DNA of 64,000 nucleotides from Stagonosporopsis chrysanthemi (GCA_022560025.1 JAFISE010000065.1:62001-126000), one strand, 5' to 3'; shown: positions 1-10,682, numbered from the stretch's first letter. Numbers and translations: made by a program. The notes: generated from the letters alone by a model not told the origin.

Positions 1-393
1 GTCAGGGACTGTGAGTTCGACACCAAAGCTCTCAGCCAAGGTTTGTAATGCTGAACTCTCGATATAATTGCAGTTTAGCGCAGACGTCACTTCTCGGTCT
101 CCTATGCGGATGACAAAGTTCCCATCCTGGTTGCAGCCGCGCAGTCCAAAGAGTCCATGGGCGATATTCTGGTCTTGTTGTCTTGCTTCCAGCGCCAGTG
201 CTGCCAGCTTAACGTAAAACTGTGTCGTGTTTGAGTTGATAGATTTTGACGCCTTTGAGCTGAAAGATCTTGACGCCTTTGAGCTGAAAGATCTTGACGC
301 CTTTGAGCTGGTGGGCTGGCTGCGATGCTTTGGTCGCTTATCTCGACTCCAAACCTCTCCCCTACTATAACCAGGTGCTATGCTGCGAATCGA
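1..393 (-). CDS. Partial hypothetical protein, runs off left edge
   Basis: A minus-strand reading frame stays open from an in-frame TGA at 394-396 to the window edge, so its 3' part lies outside. The last 80 codons (240 down to 1) have a mixed, protein-like composition, including the stretches QFYVKLAALALEAR and NFVIRIGDREV. Upstream of these are three 8-residue repeats of the type SSKASRSF, encoded by a 24-bp tandem repeat. No Met is visible in the open part, so the start is either in an upstream exon or the serine-rich section is non-coding. I do not recognise a family. The claim rests on openness and composition only. Confidence 0.35.
246..317. repeat. 24-bp tandem repeat, three copies
   Basis: The unit TTGACGCCTTTGAGCTG plus AAAGATC starts at 246, 270 and 294 with almost no divergence; the third copy degrades after about 17 bases. 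The period is a multiple of three, so on the minus strand it encodes an 8-residue serine/lysine/arginine repeat inside the partial reading frame at the left edge. The near identity suggests recent expansion. Confidence 0.8.
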
Positions 394-1236
394 TCATCAA
401 ACGATTCATACTTCCTCTTCTCACCTATACGAGGCTTCTGACGAACGCTCATAACAAACGAAGAACAAGCAAAGTGCAGAGTGTCAGAGGGATTGTGATG
501 ATGGTTGGTGCATGGATTCCTTCCGTGCTGGAGACTTTGGGCTGCATTTATGCAAACAAGGAAGGAGCTTCCCGGAAACCCAGCAGCTGCGGCCATAGCT
601 CTCGACCTTGTTCAACGGACACCCACTGTGTGACCGATTTCATCAACATGTTCTTTGTATGGAGCAAGCACGTACGATACGCAGTCGCGAGGGGTCGGGA
701 GACTCGGCGTAGGCAGCCTAGTACAATACTCCCTTCCTTGACATTTGACAGCAGCGGGTTGGAGCCAACGCGAGGTTCTCTTCTTCTCAGTGATGAGCGC
801 GCTGGAGAATCGAGGGCCGCTGGGAACGGGCGGGGTAGTGGCTGTTCTTAGATGCCATACGGCAGATGGGGAAACACACTGGCAGCATTGACATGTTATT
901 TTTCAATTCATGCACGCCTCCCTCCCTGCTCTGCAAGTGCGCTCCCAGCAGGGCGTGCAGAACAAAGGGGAGGCGGTGTGGTGTGCTAGTCTTGCTCGGG
1001 GGTATATACATATACAAGCTCGTGCTGGTGCAGGCTCAATCCGTTCCATTTTGCGGTGGGTGCAGCGGCCAGTGAGGGCTGCTGCTGACGCCGGTCACTT
1101 GTCCTCCTGCGTGTGCGCCCACGCTCCGCTACGCCGCCAACCATGCTATGCTCCGAGGGCGATGCCGCGTCGCAGACCTTGCCGTGCGCGCCGCGCCGTG
1201 GCCGTCTTCTCGTGTCGTCGTAAGTGCGTTAGTTGC
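394..1236. other. Intergenic, no supported gene
   Basis: Several short frames occur on both strands, but none has splice signals or composition that persuades me. It lies between the partial left-edge frame and the 3' end of the eIF3k gene, so it probably holds 3' and 5' flanking sequence. Confidence 0.5.
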
Positions 1237-2215
1237 TCATGCGGGCTGCTCGTACGCCCTCTTGATGACGCGTGAAAACTCTGTTGCTGTTGTTAGCTGC
1301 GTCGCAAAGCATGGCGAGCGGGTGCACTCACGGTCGAACTTGACGTTCTCTCTCACAACGGTGCCCTTGGCCTCGTTGTCCTTATTGATGGGCACCTTGA
1401 CCTTGCCGCCATCGACGGTCCAGCCACACGCGGTGCCGACGAACTGCTCGAAGTCGTTGCCGGACAGGTTGAGCCACGACTCGAGGATGGCCTGGTCGAC
1501 CTCGCGCACGGCCTGGCTGACGGTTGCGGCGATGCGGACGCGCATCAGCTCCTCGAAGCCGGAGACATCGGCAATCAGGTCGGCGTACAGGTCGTCCGAG
1601 TCGAGGGTCGACCAGAAGGCGGCGTAGTCGGCGCCCTCGAGCAGGTTCCTCAGCTCGTTGAGCTTCTGCACGGCTTCGGAGAGCGGGGCGTCGCCGGCGG
1701 CGGGGTTGTGGGCCGACGAGGACAGGGGCGCCAGGGTGTGCACCGGCAGCAGCGACAGGCAGAGGGAGAAGTCCGGGCTGGGGAAGACGGTCAGGGCCTT
1801 GACGAGAATGTTGGTGATGGTCTCGTCGCGCGCGAGGTGCGGGTTGAACTGGTAGCTGGCGTTACGGTCAGTGCTGGCCGACGCAGAGACTTGCATGTAC
1901 AAGACAAGACAGGAGTTGCGTTCAGATAGAGCTAATATGATAAACTTCAGTGGGGGAGGGATTCAATCTCCGGACCTCGGGTAATAGGAAACGTTGTGGT
2001 TGTTCTCTCATCCTGCAACGAGGGCTTCAGCAGGGGGCTACGTACAGCTTCAGCAGGGCCAGGTTGGCGTAGCAGTCATATGTCTGGTTCTCGCACTGGG
2101 CCATGACATAGTCCTGGAAGGTGCCCGTGGTCTCGGGGTTGTATCTGTCCAGGCCATCGAGGATGGTCTGGATGTGCTCTGGCCGTTCCGGCGCAAAGTC
2201 GAATGCGGCGCCCAT
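1237..2215 (-). CDS. eif3k: Eukaryotic translation initiation factor 3 subunit K
   Basis: Three exons: 2046-2215, 1332-1855 and 1237-1280, giving 245 residues. The first exon has the family signature EHIQTILDGLDRYNPE followed by the LALLKLYQFNP block, which is formed exactly across the first splice (donor GTACGT, acceptor CCAG). The second junction (donor GTGAGT, acceptor ACAG) joins VKFD to QFSRVIKRAYEQ at the C terminus. Length and ends match fungal eIF3k. In this family an N-terminal HEAT-like region is followed by a winged-helix/PCI-type region, and the protein is a peripheral, often dispensable eIF3 subunit that pairs with eIF3l in the 43S pre-initiation complex. The first intron is 190 nt, long for this window, and carries a tRNA-like segment. 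Identification is firm; exon 1 could start earlier only if an upstream exon was missed. Confidence 0.93.
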
Positions 2216-2352
2216 GGTGGTGTGTCGTGGCGGAGGTGTGGGAGCGCAGCAAAATCGCGTTGTGCGTCTGAGTCCGGCAAGCGGGGCAGCCCACTAGTGC
2301 AGCACAATGCCAGAAGCGTGAGCAGCATCGACATCAATCGTTACACGGTGAT

Positions 2353-2376
2353 ATCGACATCGACATCGACATCGAT
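2353..2376. repeat. ATCGAC hexanucleotide microsatellite
   Basis: Four consecutive ATCGAC-type units (the last is ATCGAT) in the short gap between the eIF3k start and the 3' end of the VOC-fusion gene. Confidence 0.75.
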
Positions 2377-2485
2377 TATTCCACGTTTAGCAGCATTCAG
2401 TCATTTCGCGTCGAGTTGGTCTTGCAAGCAGTGTTGAGCATGGTCTATTGCCTCCAGTATCTACCTCACATTAACAACCACCCCA

Positions 2486-4581
2486 TCACCTCTCACACGC
2501 CCTGATCTTCTGCCCCATCTCGAAGCTAGTAACGCTTCTGTTCTTGCTGTTAGTCGACGCATTGATCATACTGGGCGTGATGCCCCTCACAGGTACAGAG
2601 CCGTGCCCGTACTGCACCTGGTCGAACAAATCATCGTACTTGCTGCCCTCGGTCACCGAGTCCTTGCGCCTCTCCTTGTCTCTCGACGAGGAAGACTGCT
2701 TCGTTGGTCGCACCGTGCTCGCATCGCTGAAGTCAGATACGGTCGAGGGACGGCTGCTGCGGTGTCGTCTCCTCGACTCGGTCGAGTGATCCGAGTCCGA
2801 GTCCGAGTCGTGGTGGGAGCGCGACTTGTGCGAGCGGTGCGAACGGTGCGAGCGAGATGACGACTTGCTGACTGTGGTACCGGCCTCGTCTTTGAGCTCG
2901 TCTGTCCTGCTGCGGTGCTTGCGGCGGTGGCTGCGATGCGATCCGCCAACCTGACTAATGCTATCACTAGGCACGACAGTCTCATAGTCGTCTTCGGTGA
3001 GCTCGTCGATATCCAGGTCATCGATGAAGTCAGTGTCAGCCGACGACTTCTTGTCACGACCAAAGATGCTGCTGATGACCGAAGCTGCTCTTGAAGGCTT
3101 CTTGGCCGGAGCCTCCGAGACCGAGCGAGACGGCGAGGGCGAGCGGTCTTCCTTGCTGCGGCTGCTGGTATGTCTCGAATGCGAGCTGTGCTTTGAAGCG
3201 TGACTATGGGACGACTTGGCCCTGGATCTACTGGAGTGATGCGAGTAAACGCTACCCTCAGGCTTTCTTGAAAAATTGTCGGGTACAAAGGATGAAATCA
3301 AAGAGCTAGGCGCAGTGCTGTGGGCAACGCTCTGAGCTCGCGAATGGCTTCTGCCCTCAGGTTGAGCAGTGGACACGGATGCAATACTTCGAGTTGCTCC
3401 GATGGTGCGCAACTCAGGACTTGTCATGGAACGAGACGCACTGAAGCGCGATCGCATGTCAGACCCCGCAACAGATCGCGCCGGTGCATACTCGATCTGG
3501 AGAGGCTCTGCAGTCTGCGATCGCGACAACGACACATGTGATGGCGGGGGCGCGTAGTAGCTAGCGGGCGCAGCCTCAATCTGCTTCTGGCCATGCACAC
3601 TGGGCATTTGCGATGCCCGAGACGGTGTAGCAGAGACAACAGACCCTGCGTCATCGTTGCGGTGTACTGACCTGGCCACCGAGGGGGCTGGTTCGTACGA
3701 AGGCTGTGGGTCGTGCATGGGTGGCTGGGGTGGTGGTGAGGCCTGAGCGAGGCCCACAGCAGCCTTGACCGTATTCTTCGCCTCCATGAACGCACTGAAG
3801 TCCGCCTCTTTCTTTGCGCTGTCTCTTTCGCTGCGCACGAACGCGTAAGCAACTGCTGCGCCTGCCGCTGCTCCGAGAAGAGTGCCAACAAGAGTTGTGG
3901 CCGCGTCTCCGCTACTCCTAGCGGCGGGCGGGGCAGCCTGAGGGACAGAAACAGGTTCAGAAATGCTTCTGGCGACACTCGGTGCCTGTGAGACGACGCT
4001 GGGAGCTTTAGGGGCGCCTGCCGGTGCTTCCGTTGGAGCTTTCGTAATAGATCTAGCAGTGCGTGAGCTGACGACACTGACATCGTCGCGCATACTATGC
4101 GTGACAGTCCGCTCCCATGTAATAACCCTGCTGTGCGAAATCACCGTCCCGTCATCTCTGTAATCTGGCGCACCGCTGTACACAACTTCGATGCTGTTGC
4201 CGTCCAGGTCAAGGATGGCAGCGTTGAAGTGGCTATTATCATCAGTCCGACATGCGGGCGATCCATTGGGTCTGGCCCCGGCATTCAGGGCGGCCGAATA
4301 AAAGTCCCGAACCGCTGTGCGACTTGTGGCGGTGAATGCGATGTGTGCTGCGCCGGCTTTGATTCTGGCTTGCTGTCAGTTGCGGTGCACTTGGACATGG
4401 ATCGGCAGACTTACCCAGGGGTCTCCTGGCTCAGGAAGAAGTCTGCATCGCGTATCCCAAAGGCAACTTGATGGCCTTGCTGTCCGAGATATCTGTAGCC
4501 CAGGGGTTGAAGAGCAGACAAAAAGAACGATGTAGAAGCTGGAAGATGCGAGACCGTCAGGCCAATATGAGAAACAGGCAT
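2486..4581 (-). CDS. VOC (glyoxalase/dioxygenase-fold) protein fused to a membrane-like, Ser/Arg-rich tail
   Basis: Two exons: 4415-4581 and 2486-4364 (donor CCTGG|GTAAGT, acceptor CCAG|AATC), giving 681 residues. Residues 1 to about 125 read as one vicinal-oxygen-chelate domain: MPVSHIGLTVSHLPAST at the start, an AAHIAFTATSRTAVRDFYSAAL half, and ILDLDGNSIEVVY at its end, as in the glyoxalase/bleomycin-resistance superfamily. A Pro/Ala/Ser linker follows, then a Gly/Ala-rich hydrophobic segment at about 211-232, then some 400 residues rich in Ser, Arg, His and Lys with an acidic patch (DDLDIDELTEDDYE). Catalysis by the VOC part is unproven; the metal-ligand set cannot be assigned by eye. The tail suggests phosphorylation and protein or RNA contacts, and the hydrophobic segment possible membrane attachment (inference). 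Homologues in filamentous ascomycetes are usually called only glyoxalase-like. Confidence 0.85.
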
Positions 4582-5707
4582 TGTGGGGATCGAATGAGAA
4601 AGTGAATGGATTACAACGATACAGGGCGCGATGCGAATGTGCGAACGTATGTACGAGAAAGGCGAGCGCTCAGGAACACTTCAAAGACAATCCGGTCCAG
4701 CAAGATGCGTGGTGGAGTAGGGAGAAGGTACCGGTACGGTCTTTGAGGTTTATATCAGGACCCCATCTGGCGCAGCATCTCGATGCATCGTGTACGGAGT
4801 TACCATGCGCTCCAAACCCTTGCGGGAAGGCCGCGCCTAGCACGCCCCACTGCTCCTGTGAAATATCAAGGAGGCCGTGGTCAAAGTCTTCCTCATGCTG
4901 CCACATGTCCTGCATCTGCAGCTAAGGTAGTGTAGTGTAAGCGAGCAGGCAGTGACTGTGATTTGGTCTGCGCGCCGGGCCGGAGCCGTTAGTGAATTCA
5001 AGGCCCGCTTCACGCACGCTATTCGCTGAGCAGTGCCGCAGACCTCGACCTCGAATATTGACCGCCTGTCGCGCGCATCCGCTTTTAATACCTGCGGTCT
5101 GGAGCCGCCACATGTTGCCGCGCTGCACGATCGTTGTAGTGTGACGTCCTTGTACATGAAGGCCGTTGACGGGTCAAGTACATGTACAAGGAGGCCACGG
5201 CAGGCATCATCATGCAATCAGATTCACCGTCCCCATGAGGCTAACGTTATGACGTGATGTAGCCCTTCTGGTGTAGTTGCAGAATAGGGCGCACGCTCGA
5301 TGTGCCGTTGCCGTACCTCCACGTTGCTATATCGAAGGCACAACATATATAGCAGCATGAATGAACCGCATGTTCCTTATTGATACGTTCATCTCATAGC
5401 AAGAGAGATCGGCATTCCGCATCCTTGCTGTCCGTCTCCCGATGCAGGCGCAGTACGCGGCAGACCCGATTAGCCTTGGAAGGTATAGTGACAAGCACAA
5501 TGCTAGGAAGATACTTGTAATGAAAGTCCGGCATTTCGGCTCAAAGTAGTGATGCGTGACAGTCTCTTCTTATTCGTGTAACATCGGAAGCTAGGATGTA
5601 CCGGGGATCTGCGACTCAATCAGAGTCGCAACAACCCAGACATATTTGTGGTGTCGATATGCGACCAGATAGGCTGGATCGAAAAACGACCGGAGACGTA
5701 ATTGCTG
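4582..5707. other. Intergenic between VOC-fusion gene and small secreted candidate
   Basis: Holds the presumed promoter of the VOC-fusion gene. A minus-strand frame at 4670-4915 starts in a protein-like way (MQDMWQHEEDFDHGLL) but overlaps that promoter and soon loses coding character; I could not build a gene from it. Confidence 0.4.
4747..4759 (-). promoter_or_regulatory. Possible TATA box of the VOC-fusion gene
   Basis: On the minus strand the sequence reads GATATAAACC, about 170 bases upstream of the chosen ATG at 4581. Position and orientation fit a core promoter, but fungal TATA elements are weakly constrained. Confidence 0.25.
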
Positions 5708-5938
5708 TCACGTCACGACACGACACTTACAGTTCGCATCTACACAATGTGTAGAGCCAGATGACAGGGAAAGACACAGGTTGTGCGGAGCAAGTTGAAG
5801 TGCTCCGCGATTCTTGCAAGAAGAACGATGTTTGGACGTTGAGCCAGAGGTTTTGTTTTGTTGTAAAAGAAAACTCAAGCAGACGCTCAAAATCAATAGC
5901 AGTAGCGCGCTGGCTTTCGATGTTGCGATCTTGGCCAT
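5708..5938 (-). CDS. Candidate small secreted cysteine-rich protein
   Basis: A 76-residue frame begins MAKIATSKASALLLLILSVC, which looks like a signal peptide (short basic start, then a Leu-rich core). The remaining part has five Cys residues and ends in a C-x-C-containing tail. A GTAAGT donor sits at the codons for the last two Cys, so the real protein may be spliced there and end differently. In-frame Met codons lie upstream (to 6010), but starting at 5938 places the hydrophobic core correctly. No family is recognised. Small size and lack of homology evidence keep this tentative; it could be a chance frame. Confidence 0.3.
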   Translation of the reverse strand: MAKIATSKASALLLLILSVCLSFLLQQNKTSGSTSKHRSSCKNRGALQLAPHNLCLSLSSGSTHCVDANCKCRVVT

Positions 5939-6074
5939 GTGCGTTTCCTGCTGCCTAGATTTCCCGTGCTTTTCATTTCCTCCTCTTTTTTTGTGTCGAC
6001 GATGGGCCAATAGTCTCTGCGACTAAGAGGCATGCGTTATGACAACGTTGTCGTCGTGGTGTGAGTTGGTGCAT

Positions 6075-7027
6075 CTAGAAGATTCCCCAGACATCCTCTG
6101 CTGCGTGGCAGAACTTGCTGCATGCTACGCTGGCACTGAGGTTGAAGTTGCTGATTCCAATGCTATCGTCCTTGATGCCGTCTGCGAAGTCGTCATTGCC
6201 CTTTGCCATAGCACCAACGAAGACTGCGATGCTTTCATTCTTGCTGAGACTGCCGATATAGTCGCTCAGTCGTACAACTTCAGCGTCGAAACTGAGGGTG
6301 ACCTTGCGGCAGTTGGGCGGCAGGTGATCGGTAATGGGGTTCTTGATCACCTCAATCAGCTTCTCCTGGGAAGAGGTCGACCGGATTTGATGCCTGTGCA
6401 GCAGCTGCACCATCAAACCAGCAAATCGTTTGAATGTACGTGGGATGCGCACAGTAGGGCTGACCCTGATGAGGACGTTGCGTGCAGTCTGAATGTAGAT
6501 CTGGAGCTTGCCGGCCTTGTTGATCGGCGAATCAAGGAGAGTGAGGAGACACTGTTGCGCCACGTTAGCTACCGACTCCATACAGAATGCCATACTACGG
6601 CTACGTACTTGATGGGTGATATCCGGGCGCGCCTCACTGATATCACGACCCATTTTACGCATGACACCAATGTGATCGTCGCTGTTGAGGAGGTTGTATT
6701 TGTCCTCCCTACCGCCGGGTCCGCGTCCAGAGCCATGCGACGCCTTGTAGGTCTCAAGGGTGGCATTGCAAAGCACCACAATCAGGCGTTGCGAATCCTT
6801 GTCGTTGGTAGGAATTGGTTGATGCTGTTCAGCTACGAGCCTCGGCAGCTCGGGTGGCGGCATCGACTGGGTTCCTGCAGACGGGGAAGCCGGGTTAGTA
6901 TGCGCCATGTTGGATGGGCAGAGACCAGGCGAGGAGCAAACATACTTGCGCGCTTTGTGCCCCGCTCGGGAGAGTCTCGTGAAGACGCCCTCTCTTGGTA
7001 GATTTCTGACTTAAGGGTACCAGCCAT
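6075..7027 (-). CDS. nep1: 18S rRNA (pseudouridine-N1)-methyltransferase Nep1/Emg1
   Basis: Three exons: 6946-7027, 6609-6874 and 6075-6551, giving 274 residues. Intron 1 has donor GTATGT, branch point TACTAAC and acceptor CTGCAG; intron 2 has donor GTACGT and joins RPDITHQ to CLLTLLDSPINKAG. Family blocks are clear: RLIVVLCNATLETYK, SPINKAGKLQIYI, RIPRTFKRFAGLMVQLLH, VIKNPITDHLPPNCRK and FVGAMAKGNDDF. Nep1 is a SPOUT-class enzyme that methylates a hypermodified pseudouridine of 18S rRNA and is needed for 40S subunit assembly in the nucleolus. Starting at 7027 rather than at the internal Met at 6908 is supported by the intron, whose removal restores a basic N-terminal leader. Identification is secure. 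Confidence 0.94.
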
Positions 7028-7833
7028 GTTGAGAAATGTTTGGATGGTGATGTAATATGCAGCGGCGTGTGATGGTATGATGTTCTGGCTGATATGTGCC
7101 TGCGTGCGGGGTGCAAGCGGTAGCTTTTTTGTCGAATATCTAGAAAGTTAGGGTCTAGTCGAGACGTGATACACACCAATCTACAGCAGCAAAGTCGGTG
7201 ATAGTCTACAGGTTCTGGTGGAGTAAGAACGCAGACCTCAGTTGTGTAAACGATTCGTAAGAAGTCTTTTCTCAGGCCCAGCCCTTTGGCGTATTGTGGA
7301 TAAGACCGCCCGGCTCCGGCAGGTTCAGCCGAGGCCACGTGACCTTTCCAATCTATTACTCGAGGCTCCAGCAGTCTTGATTGCAATTCTCGGAACATAC
7401 GATGCCCATCATTACGTCGCGTACAAACTCCGTGCCAGGTGCCGAGTCTCCGACGTGTCGCAGGACCGCCCCCTGCTCTGCTTCGATTGTGAAACACCGT
7501 CGGCATCGTATTGGCCGGTCAGGCAGGGCATGGCACCTCGGACTTCGTGACTGGAGGTGCCCATAAACATCATGACTCCTGTCTCATAGAGAAATGGAGG
7601 TCAGGTCATCTATCCGACGTTTATTGTTTGCGAACGCGCCGGTTATGCGCCCTACTTAGCGGTCGCATTCCCTCTTCACCTTAGGTCCCGTTGTTTCTAA
7701 ATCTTCCAGTCCTTCTCGCAGCGCCAAGCAGTCGCTCTCTTCATTTTTCTCATCGATACTTTGAACTCTTCCTTGGTGGCAGCTGGCTGTCTATTTTACC
7801 GCTCTAAACTCACGACTGGTCAAATAACCAAAC
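7028..7833. other. Divergent promoter region
   Basis: Lies between the start of nep1 (-) and the small membrane protein gene (+). The part from about 7620 has pyrimidine-rich tracts suited to a 5' leader of the downstream gene. No further gene seen. Confidence 0.45.
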
Positions 7834-8046
7834 ATGGCCTGGGAATTTCTCGCTCCGATCCTCACACCCACAGCTCTGCGTTCGGTCCAAGCAGATGCTC
7901 GACCGCTACTTACGGTGCTTCTCACCATCGTCGGGTTGTCAACATTCGTCGGCGTATGCTTCTATATCAGCTTTGTCACAGGGAAAGCGTATCCCAAGAA
8001 GAAAGTGGAAAAGAAAGGCGGCTTCTTGGGATTCGGCAAGAAGTAG
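7834..8046 (+). CDS. Small single-pass membrane protein, 70 residues
   Basis: The frame starts MAWEFLAPILTP after a CAAAC context and has one strong hydrophobic segment, about residues 26-50 (LLTVLLTIVGLSTFVGVCFYISF), followed by a very basic, glycine-containing tail that ends in two lysines. The layout (short soluble start, one helix, Lys-rich C terminus) fits a small ER or mitochondrial membrane subunit or assembly factor. I cannot name it. It is intact, unspliced and sits in an otherwise empty interval with its own pyrimidine-rich leader, which favours a real gene. Confidence 0.6.
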   Translation: MAWEFLAPILTPTALRSVQADARPLLTVLLTIVGLSTFVGVCFYISFVTGKAYPKKKVEKKGGFLGFGKK

Positions 8047-8661
8047 TCGAACAGTCCAGACTGTAGCATCCGATCAGAAAAGGACAATCGCAAAACAAAG
8101 GCTACAACAATAGGTGAGCATAGACTGGATGGCTTGTCGACTTAGAACTGATTGGTTTAGCAGGCGCCACGTGTGTTTTTGGAGGAATGACAAGCGTTCA
8201 ATTCTGGCTCAAGCAGCCGTCTAATAGACTGTAAACGATACCCACGTAGCATAATAGAAGGAAAAGCATTTCTTCACGTCCGCATCTTGTTGTTATTCAC
8301 GCTAGTAACAGTTAACAGCGGGAATCCTGTGGCTGACAATTATCGCTCTCACAAGATTGTGGTCAGGAAGTTTCAGCCTGTATTGTGAGATCTGCAGTAG
8401 ACAAATTGCATTATGCCTCGACTTGCAGACACCAAAGTCATTTGCCGACCTTGTTCGGTGACGCTGACATCATTTGGACTACAATTGCTCCATGACGTCG
8501 TTTCCCACAAGTGGCGACCCTTGACGCTCACTGAACGCAACCATTAGGTCAAGTAAGTGATGTGCGGTTATCTACAAGCTCTGTTAGGACAGGCCATGCT
8601 TCTATAACCTTGATAGCCATTTAATCTATACTCTTCTTGTAACTCAAACAAACTACACATC
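8047..8661. other. Intergenic, no gene seen
   Basis: Holds the 3' flank of the small membrane protein gene and the promoter of the SDR gene. No coding frame of note. Confidence 0.5.
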
Positions 8662-9495
8662 ATGTCTACTGCATCTAATTCTACACTTCCTTTGCAAGGG
8701 AAGATTGCCATTGTCACTGGGGCATCTCGGGGTATCGGTGCTGGCCTGGCGATAGAGTTGGCGCGTCGAGGTGCGAATGTAGGCAACGCTGTTTGAACCA
8801 CAAAGATATGTACTTACATCCCCCTGCAGGTTGCGCTTGTCTATACTTCTCCAAAGAGCGAAGAGAAAGCTCAGAGGGTTGCCTCCGATATCTCATCTCT
8901 TAACAACGGTAGCAAGGCACATGTCATCCAAGCAGATCTGAAGCAGATTGAAGCACCCGAACACATTGTTGTATCGACAAGAGAAGCATTTGGAGACAGC
9001 ATCGATATCCTAGTGAACAACGCAGGCGTACTTTGGGCCAACCCCATCGAGGAGACAACTGCAGAAGATTACGCAGGCATTTTCGATGTCAACGTTCGCG
9101 CCCCGTTGCTACTGATCAAGGCTGTCATGCCCCATCTGCGGAAGCCCGGCAGGATCATCAATATGTCTTCAGTCGGAGCGCGCATCGGTCCGCCGAAGAT
9201 GTCGCTTTACGCCGCGTCCAAAGCCGCCATTGAAGGCATGACGAAAAGCTTAGCCCAGGAGATCGGAGACGCAGGGCATACTGTCAACGCAGTCGCCCCT
9301 GGACCCGTCGAGTCAGAGATGCTCGCTGACGTGCCTAAGGATATTATCGACGTGCAACTGAAAACTACGGCTGTAGAGCACAGGACCGGTACTGCTGATG
9401 ACATTGCGCGGATTGTTTGCTGGTTGGCGAGTGAGGACTCAAGATGGGTCTCCGGACAGACAATCTCCGCTTCAGGCGGATTCATGATGCTGTAG
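8662..9495 (+). CDS. Short-chain dehydrogenase/reductase (classical SDR)
   Basis: Two exons: 8662-8778 and 8830-9495 (donor AAT|GTAGGC, acceptor CTGCAG|GTT), giving 260 residues. The Rossmann signature TGASRGIG lies at about 19-26, NNAG at about 102-105, the catalytic Ser in the MSSVG block at about 153, and YAASK at about 166-170, so the catalytic Ser-Tyr-Lys set is complete. It ends with SGQTISASGGF, close to the usual SDR C terminus. Probably NADP(H)-dependent and cytosolic; the sequence resembles the 3-oxoacyl-ACP-reductase/glucose-dehydrogenase-like group, but substrate cannot be told. No tailoring or synthase gene is adjacent, so a secondary-metabolite role is not supported. Confidence 0.9.
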
Positions 9496-10682
9496 AAGCA
9501 TCTGACTGCTGTCGCTGTGTCTTACGGGTGGCTGTTGCAGCCTTTTCCTGGATGGCGTTTGAATTCCAAGACTTCAGTTGTTTGAAACGGAAATAGCAGT
9601 CGCGCTGGTGAAAAGCCGACCGATCAGTCTAGAATTCGGTACAAGTTAATGTTACGGACTGCAGGTGGTACAATTGACCTCTTTTCTTTTCGTCCGCTGA
9701 GAGCAACGAGGGCCTCAGCCTCAAATGTCAGCGATCTCGTGATAATCACGGCGTTTTGAAGGACCTAAACCGCACGGTTTCGGGGTTCGGGGAATATCGG
9801 GGATCTAAGCATCTGGCGGTTACAGCTGTCACTTTCACGCCTCATCGATATGCTCCCGCATATTTTCTTGGCCATCTCTCGGTATCCTCGAATGCCTCAG
9901 TATCTACCGTGGAGCCATCGAAGAAGAAAGGAGGACTACGAGGTGTGAGGGATCGGCAGCTAGTCTCAAGCGGGCTGCAAGCGCCAATGCGAACCACCAG
10001 GCGTTTGAGACCAGGCTCTCCGACAGTTCTCAAACATCTCACACAACCACCCATTTAGGGAACGGGCAAACGCCACACGAGCTCGGGTTTCATCCCACTG
10101 CCTCTGCACTCGCCGCAGCCTCATGTCAGCTAGACTCAGCATGCTATTCGCCCGTACGAGGCTCTGCGCGGCTTGGGACGCCGCACCTTGCCCGTACGAG
10201 CCGGCCCCGTAGGCTGCGCACCCTGCTGCGTCGCATCTTTTGACTGTGAACGCGCGAAGGTGGTTCGACTCCTGCTACCGTTTCGCTGCCTGTGTTAAGC
10301 TTTGCTGGCTTTCTCCACGCGTCGTGACCGATATCCACTTGCCCTCGCTTTGATAGACTAACAGCCGTCCCCCTTCTCTGTCGTACCTAATCCACTTTGC
10401 GCATGCTTATAGGCTTTTGTTTCCCTTCGCCCAAGAATCTCCGTTTTCATGCCGGTGCTTCTTTAACCGGGTGACCGAAGATACCCTTTGTCTTTTCTGG
10501 TCGTTTGTGCTGGCACCTTTAGTAAGTCTAATCGTCGCCCGCGGTGATCATTACCAGTCTAACGTATGTGCAGATATTGTCATTCTTTACGATCACAGTG
10601 AACTACAGCCACCTTCAGCAGGCTCTGAATAGCAGGGGCATCTAATCGACACCTTGCAGTCTGTACCTTTCTCAGACACATC
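9496..10682. other. Long upstream region of noxA
   Basis: About 1.2 kb with no convincing gene. The last few hundred bases are CT-rich, as expected for a 5' leader. A GGTTCGACTCC box-B-like word near 10262 is not part of a tRNA. Confidence 0.45.

Noticed and set aside
4670..4915. Minus-strand frame starting MQDMWQHEEDFDHGLL
   Set aside because: It has a protein-like start but runs into the likely promoter of the VOC-fusion gene, has no convincing neighbouring exon and matches no family I know.
6039..7001. 320-codon plus-strand frame
   Set aside because: It is the antisense of nep1; the minus strand carries the recognisable Nep1 motifs and splice sites.
10235..10290. GGTTCGACTCC, a match to the tRNA box B
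   Set aside because: The flanking bases cannot form a T stem or acceptor stem, and no box A lies at the right distance.
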